From assembly GCF_040807025.1 (NCBI RefSeq), contig NC_090951.1:30345573-30409572 (forward strand): a stretch of DNA of 64,000 nucleotides. Direction: 5' to 3'. The position numbers were made by a program, and so were the translations under genes. Below the pieces are notes generated by a model. The model ran no database searches, had not been told where the DNA came from, and saw only the letters and a list, made by a program, of their open reading frames with translations. Shown here one piece after another: positions 38,170-48,349 of this stretch; position 1 is the stretch's first letter, and the number at the start of each line of letters is the position of its first letter. Origin of the DNA: Struthio camelus. Its lineage: Eukaryota > Chordata > Aves > Struthioniformes > Struthionidae.

Positions 38170-38425
38170 GAGTGTAGGGTGGCCCTGGGGACCAACGTGG
38201 TGGCTCCGTGGCCCCTCCATGGTTCAAAGGCCAGGATGGCTCTGAGGACCAGCGCAGTGGCCTGGTGTCCCCTCTGTGGTTTGGGGTGGCCCTGAGGACC
38301 AGCACGGTAGCCTAGTGTCCCCTGCATGGTTTGGGGTGGCCCTGGGGACCCAGTGACATGGCCTGGTGTCACCTCAAGGTGCAGGGTGGCCCCCGGGGAC
38401 CAGTGAGGTGGCCTAGTGTGGGAGG
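38170..38425. repeat. Minisatellite, about 5 copies of a 50-58 bp unit
   Basis: The unit ggtggccctgaggaccagca followed by a tggcctggtgtcccct and tggtttgg stretch recurs with small changes from 38170 to about 38425. It ends where the purine tract begins. Confidence 0.8.
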
Positions 38426-38437
38426 GTGTAGCTGTAT

Positions 38438-39015
38438 GGGAGGAGGGGGGAGAGGGAGGGAGAGCGTATAGGGGGAGGGAGGGAGGGAGAGAGAGAGAGC
38501 GCGAGTGTGGGGGGAGGGAGGGGGAGAGGGGGGAGAGAGGGAGAGAGAGAGGGAGAGAAAGAGAGGGAGGGGGAGGGGGAGAGAGGGGAGAGAGGGAGGG
38601 GGAGAGAGGGGGAGAGAGGGGGAGAGAGAGGGAGGGGAGAGAGAGGGGGGAGAGGGGGAGAGAGGGGAGAGAGGGAGGGGGAGAGAGGGGGAGAGAGGGG
38701 GAGAGAGAGGGAGGGGAGAGAGGGGGGAGAGGGGGAGAGAGAGGGGGAGAGGGGGGAAAGAGAGGGGGGGAGAGAGTGTGAGAGTGTATGCTGGGGGAGG
38801 GAGAGGGAGAGGTGGAGGGGAGAGAGGGAGGGGGGAGGGGGGAGAGAGAGGGAGAGAGAGGGAGGGGGGAGAGAGGGGGGAGAGAGAGAGCGTGAGAGTG
38901 TTGGGGGAGGGAGAGGGAGAGAGGGGAGACAGAGAGCGTGGGGGGGATGGAGGAGGGGAGAAAGAGAGGGAGGGGGAGAGAGAGAGAGTGGGGGGGAGGG
39001 AGAGAGGGAGAGGGA
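38438..39015. repeat. Polypurine (GGGAGA)n tract, about 580 bp
   Basis: The plus strand is almost pure G and A for about 580 bp with only a few short interruptions (gcgcgagtgtg near 38498, gtgtatgctg near 38785, gcgtgagagtgttg near 38890). A block starting at 38581 repeats nearly unchanged from 38660, so 79-bp duplications have lengthened it. A mirror-like purine tract of this length can form triplex (H-) DNA. Confidence 0.95.
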
Positions 39016-39570
39016 GTGTGTGTGCGCGTGTGTGTGCATGCGTGTATGTGTGCGCGCGTCTGCGTGTGTGTATGTGTGTGTGCGTGTGTGCGTGTCTGCG
39101 TCTGTGCATGCGTGTGTGTATGTGTGTGTGCGTGTATGCGTGTTTACATGTGCGTGTGTGCATGTGCATGTGTCTGCGTGCGTGTGTGCGTGTGTATGTG
39201 TGCGTGCGTGGGTGCGTGTGCGTGCGTGGGTGCGCGAGTGTGTGCATGTGCATGTGTGTGTGCGTGCACGTGTGTGCGTGCGTGTGTGTGTGTGTATGTG
39301 TGCATGTGCGTGTGTTTGCGTGCGTGGGTGTGTGTGTGTGTATGTGTGCATGTGCGTGTGTTTGCGTGCGTGGGTGTGTGTGTCCGTGTGTGTGCGCGTA
39401 TGTGCACGTGTGCGCGCGCGTGTGCGTGTGTGTGTGTGCCTGCGTGTGTGCGTGTGTGTGCGTGTGTGTGTGTGTGTGGGCACGCGTGTGTGCGTGCGTG
39501 TGTGCACGTGTGTGTGCGCGCGCGCGTGTGTGCATGTGCGTGCGCGTGTGTGTGTGTGTGCGTGCGCGCG
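39016..39570. repeat. Alternating TG/CG tract, about 555 bp
   Basis: Continuous alternating pyrimidine-purine sequence of tgtgtgcg and tgtgcatg type. It contains a 46-bp duplication (tatgtgtgcatgtgcgtgtg at 39295 and again at 39341). Such sequence favours Z-DNA. It ends about 40 bp before the CCDC113 ATG. Confidence 0.95.
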
Positions 39571-39583
39571 CCCCCTCCCCCGC

Positions 39584-39596
39584 GTTGCCGGGAGAC
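39584..39596 (-). promoter_or_regulatory. CCDC113: RFX X-box in the CCDC113 promoter
   Basis: On the minus strand this reads GTCTCC-C-GGCAAC, an exact match to the X-box form RYYNYY N(1-3) RRNRAC bound by RFX factors, which drive ciliary genes. It ends 16 bp before the CCDC113 ATG. The match is seen in the sequence; its use is inferred from the ciliary role of the gene. Confidence 0.6.
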
Positions 39597-39612
39597 GGCG
39601 TTGGCGGCGGCG

Positions 39613-39716
39613 ATGGCGGCGGCGGCGGGCGCGGCTCAGGAGCGGGCTCGGGACGCGGCTCAGGAGCCGCCGGCGCCGCCGCTCCCGCAGCTCCGGGCCC
39701 TGCTGCGCGACGCCGG
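39613..39716 (+). CDS. CCDC113: CCDC113 coding exon 1
   Basis: Residues 1-34 plus two bases of codon 35: [20 protein letters not shown] onward to [11 protein letters not shown]-rich exon with donor gtagcg. Least conserved part of the protein, so the start is the least certain boundary. Confidence 0.8.
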
Positions 39717-42700
39717 GTAGCGGCGGGCGGGGGCCGGGCCGGGCCTGCGCCCGCGGCGGCGCACGGGGCGGGAGGGGCCTCGGGCCGGCGCGGGACCGGC
39801 GGCCGCGGCGCCGCGAAGGCCCCACCTGAGGTGACGGGGATTTTCCGGAAGCGGCGGCCTTGCTCCCACCCCGGGGCTGCTTCGCAGCCGTCTGCTGGCA
39901 ACGTTTTTTCCCTTTAGCAGCTAGCTCCCAAGGGGTGACTTCACCTGCCAGTCCAGGGAGGTGTGATGTGGCAGAGAATCCTCCCGGGGAGGCGAGGAAC
40001 AGGGACGGCCGTGCGGCCGCGTCGCCTCGGACGACTCGGGCTGGCCTGGCCAGGGCGAACCTGCCTCTCCAGGGGCTCCTTAGCACCGGGCAGCTGCGCG
40101 TGCAGCCAAAATGCTGTTGGCGCCCAGCGAGTCACTGGGTTGTCGCAGACCCTGTGCTGGGTGGTGGGTTTTTGCAAGGGATGTCTTAACTCCAGTTAGA
40201 AGAAAAATAAGGTCACTGTAAATGAAGTGTGCCTCTGAACCGGTCTTGTGGGCCTGTCACAACTTGCAGAAGCAGCGTCCCAGCCCAAGAGGAAAGGCTC
40301 TGGCTGCCTTTTCTGCATCCTGGTTTTGTGAGGGGGGGTCTGGGGCCCTCGAGTGCGTTTCAGGATGCCTGTTTTGCCCTAAATGGTTCTGGCTGTAGCA
40401 GTGTTGCCTTTACCCTTTGGCTGCGTGCAGTGACCCTGCGCTGAGCCCGGCTCTCACCCGCGAGAAGCAAAGCGTGCCTGACCCCCGCCTCTCTGCAGCC
40501 AGGCCAACGCCATGCTCAGAATCGAGATGGAAATGTTCGAAAAATGGTACCGTAAGATGGAGCCGCAAAGCCTGTCGCTCCACCTGCTGTCGGACGCATG
40601 TGACTCCTCACCAGAGATGATACAGGTACTGTTACAGAGTTAGGGCAGCAGCTGCGTGTTTGCAAGTAACTGTGTTTGCAGGTCTTCCTCCTAACATGAC
40701 TGCAACTAGCCATTCCCCTTGCTTTTTCTGCAGTTCTCCCTTTGTCCTCCCTGTCTTAAAGCTTATGTGGCAGGAGGTTTGAGGGCAGCAGTATACATAG
40801 ATTGCAGCAGATGAGCTCCTCTTGGCATCTCTCTCAGCTTGAAATGAGTCTCCAGCTATTTGAAACAGAGCGAGCAGAACAAGCTATGCTGGTGGTCGGG
40901 GAAGGTGCGCATCTGTCCCCCTGACACGCGTTATACTTAGGCTTCACAGTGAGGAACAACTTAACCTAGACACCTACTTGAAAAAAGATGCTACTGGTCT
41001 AGGTATGAGAATTTGGGCTCCCTTGCTGTTTCTGCATTCAGGCCAAGGGCCAGGCTGCCTTTTGATTTCTCTTGCAGCTGATGCTGTTTCTTCCCTATAT
41101 GACAGCACTTTGTCCTCTTGAACAGCGAGTGCCAGGGAGATCTGGAAACACTTCACACGAACACACAGCAATGAGTTAACCCCCCCAGTGCTTATTTTGA
41201 AGTAGATGTAAAATAAATAGGGAGGCTGATGCAGAGAAAGTAGGAGACTTGCCCAAGGCTGTGTGAGATCTGTGATAAGGGTGCTCCGCTCCTCCTCTTC
41301 TCCCTCTTGGGGAAGTTCCACATAGACTTAGATCTATATGCATTTGCATTCATTTACTGCTGTTGAATGCATATTGCTCTGCCCCTTTTCACTGGAGCCT
41401 GCGATGAGCCCTGAACAGACTTTTGAGCAGATTTTTGCCTCTTGGCCTGAACTTCACCTTTTCACCAGCGACTCAGTGTATAGAAGTTTAAGACCTTTTC
41501 TGGTGGAGCTCCTTTCAGCCAATATCTTGTACTAGATTTGAGCTGCTGCCTGAGTCCAAAGTAACCGCTTTCTGTTTTTTCCCAGACTGAGCCCTTGGGA
41601 ATTTTACCCTTGGCCAGATGGGAGCAGTCTCACTGTGAAGCAGCGCCTATGTTGTTGTGTCTCCTCATGAGCTGTTAATTGCTTCTGAGCGGTATTAGTT
41701 CTGAGAGCAAATTCCAGCCTCCTCCTGCTGCAGTGAGCTCAGTTCCTCAGTGTCTCTGACCCAGGCAGTTGTAGGAGACCTCATCTGTTCTACATGGGAA
41801 GTTGTAAATAATGTCCCCGTTAATTAGCATCTTCACTACAAAGAGGTGGTTTACCTGCTCAGGTAAAGTCCTAGTGTTGGCTTTAACCTATAGCCCTGGA
41901 TTTGCCTGTTGGATTGAATTGAAAGTGCTTGTGTAGGAGGGTTTTGTGGGTAGATGAGAGGACACATGGGGCAGCCCAGGTGTGGCCATGCATTATCCCT
42001 GCTCTGGAGATGTCCCCTTGTCCTTGCTGTAAACTGGAATCCGTCTAACATGTGGCCCAGGAGATTATTATATTTTTGAATACGGGAAAATACAGTAACA
42101 TTTGGTCAGGGCTGGTTTTCTAATGGCATCTGCATTGTTCCTTGGTGGTTGCAGACACGTGGCAGGTACAAATCCAAGTCGCGTGGTCCAACAGACCGTT
42201 TTGTAGGCCTGACAGTGGAGCAGAAATGTGAGCTGGCTGAGCGGGAGCTGGAAGAGACAAAGGATGAGATTCAGAGGCTGAAGGAGGACTCTGAGCAGAC
42301 TATACAAAACCTCGAGGTATGGCTCGCCAGGGACATTAGGATCACCAAGGTGTCAAACAGTTTTGTTACTTTTCACACCTCTTTCAATATGCCAGCCCTC
42401 ATGCCAGAGAGACAGACTTGTTTGGCAAGGGCTGTTCATAGCAGAGCACTGCTATGAGTGATCCTGAATTGAGGGTGGGAGCCAGTACCTCACCTCACCC
42501 TTTTCTTGAGGGCAAACACATGAATAGAGTGGTCCCCAGTCTCTAAAGCTACATTTTATTATAACACAAACTAATAAAAATGCAGACTAGAAGACTTTTA
42601 AATAAAGAAACTCAGCTCTGCTGTGTTAGATGGAAGAAATAGATGCTTGAAAGCAAAATCTCCTTTTTGTCTGTTTCTTGAAGGTCCTTTTTGTCAGACA

Positions 42701-45700
42701 GGTTCTTGTCCTTTTTGTCAGACATATTTTTCACTCTAACAGCTCTCAAGAGCTTCCTGGTTTGATTGGACTCTGTGCAGGGTCTATCTTTCCACTGCCT
42801 TTGAGATTTGTTTGGGGCGTGCTCCAAGTCTCCTGCTCTGTGTTCCTGCTGCAGGCTTCTTGCTGCTGTATCTCCATCCCTATCTGCCCTGGACTATCTG
42901 CCAAGAGCTCTGCCTTGCCAAGATGCTCGGGAGCTCTTGGGAAAGGAGGAACCTCCTCTTTTCTCAGTTGGGGCCACCTGATGCAGCATGCAGAAGCCGG
43001 GCCAAGGGAAGCTGATAGCCTGTCTGTCTTGTGTGGCCACAGGACACGTGCAGCGAACAAACAGTGATATTTTTTTGTCTTCTGTAGGTTTAGTTAGACT
43101 AGTGATGTTTATAGCTCAGGGTAGCGTGACAGACCCTGAAACTCAGGCATGAGAGATGTTTTTTCTTCTTTTTGAGTCAATGAAATAACAGTACTGTATA
43201 AGACTGTACCATGTGTCCCAAGCTACACAGTATGAAAATCATTGCTCCCAGAGGAGAAACGCTAGTAACACTAGCAGGAAGTATGCCTGGTCCATTCCAG
43301 TGTTGTCTATCCCCAAAGCTTTCTGAATAAGGGAAGCTGTCACCTCTTGACTGCTATGTGACTTTATTTCTGCAGGCAGTCATGGAAGAAGCAGATATTT
43401 GGTGGGCTGATGTTAAGAAAGCCATCAGTGATTTTGACAAAGATATCATCAGTACCATCTCCCTGAAGAAAGGGAGTATCGTAGCTTCTGAGAAGCTGCT
43501 GAGATACATGGAGGAGAAGAACCACCAGAGGGTCAGTGCAGCAGGGCAATTTTTGAACCTCGCCTCTCATCTGAACAGTATGTCATTTAGGCAGAATCCT
43601 AGTTCCTGTACTCATGTATGGCCTGTGTAAAATTTTCACACCTATCTTAGCAAGTCTGTTTGGACAACCCTTGTCACACGTGTCAGTCAGTGACTAGTTT
43701 GGATGCTCATCAGACCGGTGAGCTGCAGCGCAGCTGTGAGTAGAGACTGTGCAGGGCTCAGCCCTCCAACTTAATGGAGCCTGGGAAACTGCACAGCCAG
43801 TGTTCCCACATTTGGGGCACGGTGATGCTGAGCAGTGTTTCTCACTGAGAGAAGTGAGTGCTCCTTTCTCAGCCAGAGGTGAAGCAGTGTGATGACTGCA
43901 TGAGATGGACAGGAACCAGGTGCTCTTTCCCATCCCAGACTCTGCTGTTCCACTCTAATCTGCTTTCTTTCTCTAGGATCTGATGAAAGAAAAGTTGCGC
44001 TTGAAAAACGATTCGCTCAAGAGTTACAAGAAAAAGCTGCAGCAGCAGCTCAGGCAGGTGTGTGTGGCAATTGAGGGGAAGCAGGGACTATATAGCCCCT
44101 CGAAGAGCAAAGGGGTACAGCCTGGTGCAGAGATGTGTGGCCTGCCCTGTGCAGAGAATCATGGCCCTCCTCCTCCTCCTTGCTTTCCCTCCTTTGCTTC
44201 CGGCCTTGCTGCCTTTGTCAAAGGGCACTGTCGTCTGCCAGGAAAGGTTGAGACCTGAAACATCTCTGCACGCATGAGATGAGACCAGAAGTCTCACAGA
44301 CTGGAGGATGGCAAATCTCTTTGTGCTCTGCAAAAGATCTATGATGGATCAGCGCAATTTCCTGGGGAAGGGCTACTGGCATAGCAGGAGCCTGAGCAAA
44401 GGGAACCTTTGCTTTGCTGTCTGTATTGCTTGGATCCACCAGGCTAGGACACAGAGCACATGGGGAGCAGCATGCTGTGTCTCACATTTCTCCCTAAGCC
44501 CCAGGTTTGCAGCCAGGCTGAGGTCTGTTCTTTAAGTCTGCTTTCCCCACAGAGCAAAGCCCTCTTACTTGGGATTTAAATGTGGTCAGTAATCTGTAGC
44601 TGTGCTTTCGTGGGGTTTGCAGAAAGAGCAGATGGGAGAGACGCTCCGTGAGATACGTTTCGAGCAGCTGCAGATTAGAAACATGCAGTACCAGGAGAAG
44701 ATTGATGAGAAGAACCAGGAGCTGCTGCAGCTAAAACTGACCTCAGGAAAGACTGTCCAGGTCCTCAACTTCTATAAAGTGAGTGAAGCTCCCAGCGCCT
44801 CCATTTTCCCTTTCTTCAGTTTCCAAGAGTCAGACAGAAGATCATTAACAGCTCTTGCGTCTCAGAGAAAGGATGCCTTTCCACTGATTTAACAGTTCAG
44901 CTGGGAGGTTTGCTTGACACACCATAGAGTCCCACGTCCCTCTCTTAGCAGTGATGTCCTCATTCATGTTTGACTGCAGGCCAATGACAGGTCTCATGCT
45001 TTGCAACAGGGCTATTTTACATCCCAGGGAAAATTCTGGTTGGAAAGAGCTTTGGTGCTGACGTGCACAGGAAAATACATTTTTATGTAACCTGTGACAT
45101 TTGAAAGGATGTCAAGAACTGCAGCCATGTCTCTGAGGCTCTGATCATGTCAGTTAAAGCGCTTCTCAGCTGGGAGTATTTGCTTCTCTAGGAAGAACCT
45201 TTCTGTGTGGATCAGTCATAAACCTAGGCTGCTGTGCTGTGGGCTGTGCTGCAGTGTAACATAGAGGACATAACTACTAGGTCACTTGAAGCAGTATCTG
45301 TGGTAACTGGGTCAACACCTCTCCCCACCCCATCCCACCCCATGCCCACAGATTTTAATGGCTTTCGCGCTTTTCCCCTGTGTCCTGGCCATAGTTTGGT
45401 TCCAGCTTCCCATCTCAGCAGTGACCACACTGCTCTGGATGAGGAAGTGATGGCTGCCCAGCAAGATACGTATCTTACCTGTGCATACACAGAAGGGGGA
45501 TATTTTTCAAGTGGACATGGCTAGTGAGATGCTCAACTCTACCTGCAGTGAGTGTAGGACGCCTCTGCCATTTGTGCTTCTGAAGATCGGAGCTCATAAC
45601 CCACATCAAGGAGCGGCTGTTGGAATTACTCAGTTCTCTCTTCTTCCAGTAGGAAATGCTGGGCTGCAGCAATAGCTCTGTCTTTGTCAGCACAGGCTCT

Positions 45701-47339
45701 TGGCTCAGAATTACCTGCTCTCCTGGCTAATATTGCCCCAGCACTTGGCAGCCAGCGCTAGGGCATGCTGCTGCCTTCTACAGGGGACATGAGATGCCCA
45801 GTAGATCCATTTGGAGCAGGGTTCCTGCACCGTCAGCGGACACAAAGCCTGAAGAGGGCCTGCGCTTAGCAAACAAAGGGGTAGCTTCGCAGCTACCTGA
45901 AAGCTGTGGTTGTGCTTGTTGACACTATTCTGCTCTTGTATTCCAGAGGAGGCTGCAGAATGCCATGGAAACATCAGTATGCTTAATGAAAGACATCTCC
46001 CAGAGAAAGGAGCTGATGGAGAAAATTGAAAGAGAAGCCATTCTAGTGGAGGAGGTAAAAGGGATCTGTTCTAGGGTTTGGGAATTCCTAGGAGTTCACT
46101 TGGGGGGACCCTTTTAAGGTATTTTTTGTGGTAGATTGAATACCGTTCCCCATTTGAGGCACTGCAGTGGGCTGGATACCTGTCTACCTTCATGGGTCTG
46201 AGAGTAAATCCTGGAGCTTCTGCTAATGCCAGCGAGAGGCAGCAAGTTTGCAGAACAGGGCCCTTTGTGGATTTTGGCCACGGCTTCACAGGTGGTATCA
46301 GCCATCAGTTTCCTGAAATTTTGTTTCCTCGAACTCTTCATCAGCAGCGTCCTCTCCAGGGAGAAGTGGCACCACTGTCACACCAGTCTGGAGACACACA
46401 TCCCAGCTGGGACACCATAGCTTTGGGCAGTGGGTTCAAAGGGCTCCCTAGCAGCCGACTGACAGGTCCTGAGGCACTGGTGGATGCATCAGACTGTTCC
46501 TCCCAATTACATAGCCAGTGTTGGGGTCTTAGTTTATCCTGATGGCCTTCTTCCCTGGAGGAATGGCCATCAGCTGGCAGAAGACCATTTTCCTGGGATT
46601 TCCTTGCCCTCTGTCCCTTTTCCTCTTCTAGGAACGAGCCAAAGCTGAGAGCCTGAATAAGAAGCTGTGGAGGCAGCTCTCAGATTACAGAGTTCCCCCT
46701 GTTCTGAGGTATGTGCATGAGAAGATGGCCATTAGTGACCTCAGAAACAGTCTCAAGGCCTGGGAGAGGAAGGTGGCGATTGCTGAGGTGAGTGAGACAG
46801 GGCTGAGTGCATGTGGGCCTGGGCTTGCGCAGAGCTAGATGTTAGATCCCAGCAGGGCCACATCTGTGCCTGCCCACCTGCAGACACCCTAGGGACTGAG
46901 GTGGCTGCTCTCTACCTGCCAGGAAGCATGAGTGAGAGCTCTTGAGCTGTGGTTTCACTGATGTATAATAGAGCTGGAGGCGCTTCCTGTTTGCCAAGTA
47001 ACGATTGCTTCCTACTCCAAGGACAGAGCTGAAATATTAACAATTGAAGTCAGAAAGGAAGCCAGGGCAAGGACACAGTTTGTAATTTGACGGGAAGCAC
47101 CATCAGGCTGTTGTTATATTGAAGCCTGTAATGTGTTTAAGGAGAAGGGGACATGCAGGGGCTGATGCATCTCTAGCTCTGCATATGTAACCTGCATGGG
47201 CCTTTTCCAGCACCCCTCTGCCTCATATCACTGCTGTCTGAACATGTTCAGGCCCTTCTGCTTTCTTCTCTTGCAGATGTCCTTGAAAAGCTACCGCAGA
47301 GCATGGAACCTGGTCAAGATGGCTAGTAACCAGCACTAG
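39613..47339 (+). CDS. CCDC113: Coiled-coil domain-containing protein 113 (CFAP263), complete, 9 coding exons
   Basis: Ciliary and centriolar-satellite coiled-coil protein needed for cilium and axoneme assembly. Exons: 39613-39716, 40499-40625, 42155-42316, 43376-43531, 43977-44057, 44623-44778, 45947-46054, 46632-46787, 47277-47339; total 1113 nt, 370 residues (human about 377). Recognised by [62 protein letters not shown] and the end [13 protein letters not shown], all colinear with the human protein as I recall it. It is almost wholly alpha-helical and charged, fitting a long coiled coil. Start: ATG after gcggcggcg, first in-frame ATG after the X-box; the frame is open further upstream only because the TG repeat lacks stops. 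The N-terminus is Ala/Arg/Pro-rich and poorly conserved. Divergent to CSNK2A2, convergent with PRSS54. Confidence 0.95.
40499..40625 (+). CDS. CCDC113: CCDC113 coding exon 2
   Basis: Residues 35-77, with [20 protein letters not shown] aligning to the human SALKTETEMFEKYYAKLE region. Acceptor tctgcag before CCAGG keeps the frame; the neighbouring cag three bases later would drop residues. Donor gtactg. Confidence 0.88.
41221..41275 (+). repeat. MIR-like fragment in CCDC113 intron 2
   Basis: The stretch ggaggctgatgcagagaaag then taggagacttgcccaaggct resembles the GAGGCACAGAGAGGTTAAGT-ACTTGCCCAAGG part of MIR elements, then diverges. Short and old. Confidence 0.4.
42155..42316 (+). CDS. CCDC113: CCDC113 coding exon 3
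   Basis: Residues 78-131: [20 protein letters not shown] then a heptad-like acidic helix ending TIQNLE. Phase 0 at both ends, acceptor ttgcag, donor gtatgg. Confidence 0.93.
42655..42735 (+). repeat. Short tandem repeat in CCDC113 intron 3
   Basis: The string tcctttttgtcagaca occurs twice about 26 bp apart (near 42684 and 42710), preceded by a partial copy tcctttttgtctg near 42660. Intronic, no coding meaning. Confidence 0.6.
43376..43531 (+). CDS. CCDC113: CCDC113 coding exon 4
   Basis: Residues 132-183, [20 protein letters not shown] to YMEEKNHQR. Phase 0 at both ends; the donor is the less common gtcagt. Confidence 0.93.
43977..44057 (+). CDS. CCDC113: CCDC113 coding exon 5
   Basis: Residues 184-210, [20 protein letters not shown] then LQQQLRQ, one of the best conserved blocks. 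81 nt, acceptor tctctag, donor gtgtgt. Confidence 0.93.
44623..44778 (+). CDS. CCDC113: CCDC113 coding exon 6
   Basis: Residues 211-262, [20 protein letters not shown] to QVLNFYK. Phase 0 at both ends, acceptor ttgcag, donor gtgagt. Confidence 0.94.
45947..46054 (+). CDS. CCDC113: CCDC113 coding exon 7
   Basis: Residues 263-298, [20 protein letters not shown] through [16 protein letters not shown]. 108 nt, acceptor ttccag, donor gtaaaa. Confidence 0.93.
46632..46787 (+). CDS. CCDC113: CCDC113 coding exon 8
   Basis: Residues 299-350, [20 protein letters not shown] to WERKVAIAE. Phase 0 at both ends, acceptor ttctag, donor gtgagt. Confidence 0.94.
47277..47339 (+). CDS. CCDC113: CCDC113 coding exon 9 and stop
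   Basis: Residues 351-370, [20 protein letters not shown], stop TAG at 47337-47339. Shorter than the human end, which continues for several residues past the matching region. Confidence 0.92.
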   Translation: MSLKSYRRAWNLVKMASNQH

Positions 47340-47869
47340 AGTAGTCTGATGCTGCAAGGCAGCCAGTGAAAGCTGCAGAAAGCGCCCGCCTGGTCTGGGA
47401 GTTTGCTGTCAAGTGGGTAGATGTAACATGCTGCCAGCTGCAATGAGATGAAACCACTTCTGCATGAAATGATGAAGAAACTCAGCTCTGTTGTGAGGCC
47501 GTCTCTTTTGTCAAGTCCCAACAAATGCCAGCTTCCACCAGGCTCTATTGCCTGGCCTCTTTGCAGGCCCTGCTAGGTCAGTCAGTTGTGCTCTGAATGC
47601 TCCCTTCCTACCTCCCTCTATCACTACAAGCAGTTATTCTCTGGTGATCAAATCTGACATGTTTACATGGCCCTTTCTCTCTGGACCGGCCCTGGTGATC
47701 ACTTAATGTAGGAGGAACCAGAAGAGATTCTTTGGGAGACTAGCGTTTAATAGCTCAGAGTGTGCTCCCACAGTAGAGGAAGAGGGCACAGCAGTGCAAG
47801 TGTAGAGGGCAGGTCATTGCAACATGACATGCATGAACCAGGAAGGCTTTTTGAGTGCACAAGAAAGCC
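47340..47869. other. Convergent 3' region of CCDC113 and PRSS54
   Basis: The stop codons of the two convergent genes are 530 bp apart. No AATAAA or ATTAAA is visible on the plus strand here, so CCDC113 may use a variant signal or read into PRSS54. On the minus strand an ATTAAA (47751-47746) could end PRSS54. Confidence 0.6.
47746..47751 (-). terminator. PRSS54: Candidate PRSS54 poly(A) signal ATTAAA
   Basis: ATTAAA on the minus strand about 120 bp past the PRSS54 stop codon, the second most common vertebrate poly(A) hexamer. Position fits; no further support. Confidence 0.4.
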
Positions 47870-48349
47870 TCATGTAAAATAACATGTAAAATAACAAAAC
47901 AGGAAGAGAGGAACAGCAATCATTTCCCCAAGCACCTGAGGCTGGTATGAATGTCCATTGGAGATGGGAAGCTTTTCCCCCCTGTAGCAGTCATAGTGTT
48001 CTGGTCCTTTGTGGGTTCTGGCCCTACCTGGCCCATCCTCAGATGAGTTCAGGCGTGTCTTTTCCTGCTTGAGGTTGGAACCATCTTCCTGAAATACTCT
48101 CACTGCTAGTTTGAAAGCTTCTTCCCACTCTTCAGGGGGAGCCTGCAGAACAGCTCTCGCTCTGACTAGTGTGGGGAACACAGGAGCTCCTGCCCTTTCT
48201 GTGGTGGCCAAGATCCAGTCGCTGTAGTAGGACACTATCGTGTACAAGAATGGTCCATAGCATCTCATGCCGCCCTCACTGAGCACTCCTTTCAGGACCC
48301 ATTTCTCAGTACCCTTAATCTGACACATGACAGGGTTGCCTGGGTCACC
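47870..48349 (-). CDS. PRSS54: PRSS54 coding exon 5 and stop
   Basis: Residues 203-361 and [23 protein letters not shown], the end of the protease fold ([14 protein letters not shown]), then the low-complexity extension and a hydrophobic end. The last eight codons are two copies of a 12-nt unit (Cys-Tyr-Phe-Thr twice). Confidence 0.92.
   Translation of the reverse strand, partial: GDPGNPVMCQIKGTEKWVLKGVLSEGGMRCYGPFLYTIVSYYSDWILATTERAGAPVFPTLVRARAVLQAPPEEWEEAFKLAVRVFQEDGSNLKQEKTRLNSSEDGPGRARTHKGPEHYDCYRGEKLPISNGHSYQPQVLGEMIAVPLFLFCYFTCYFT

Noticed and set aside
38369-40086. Open frames of 440-557 codons over the purine and TG tracts, on both strands
   Set aside because: Translations are Gly-Glu-Arg, Ser-Pro-Leu, Cys-Val or His-Thr repeats of simple sequence. 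Only the last part (39613-39716, plus strand) is a real exon.
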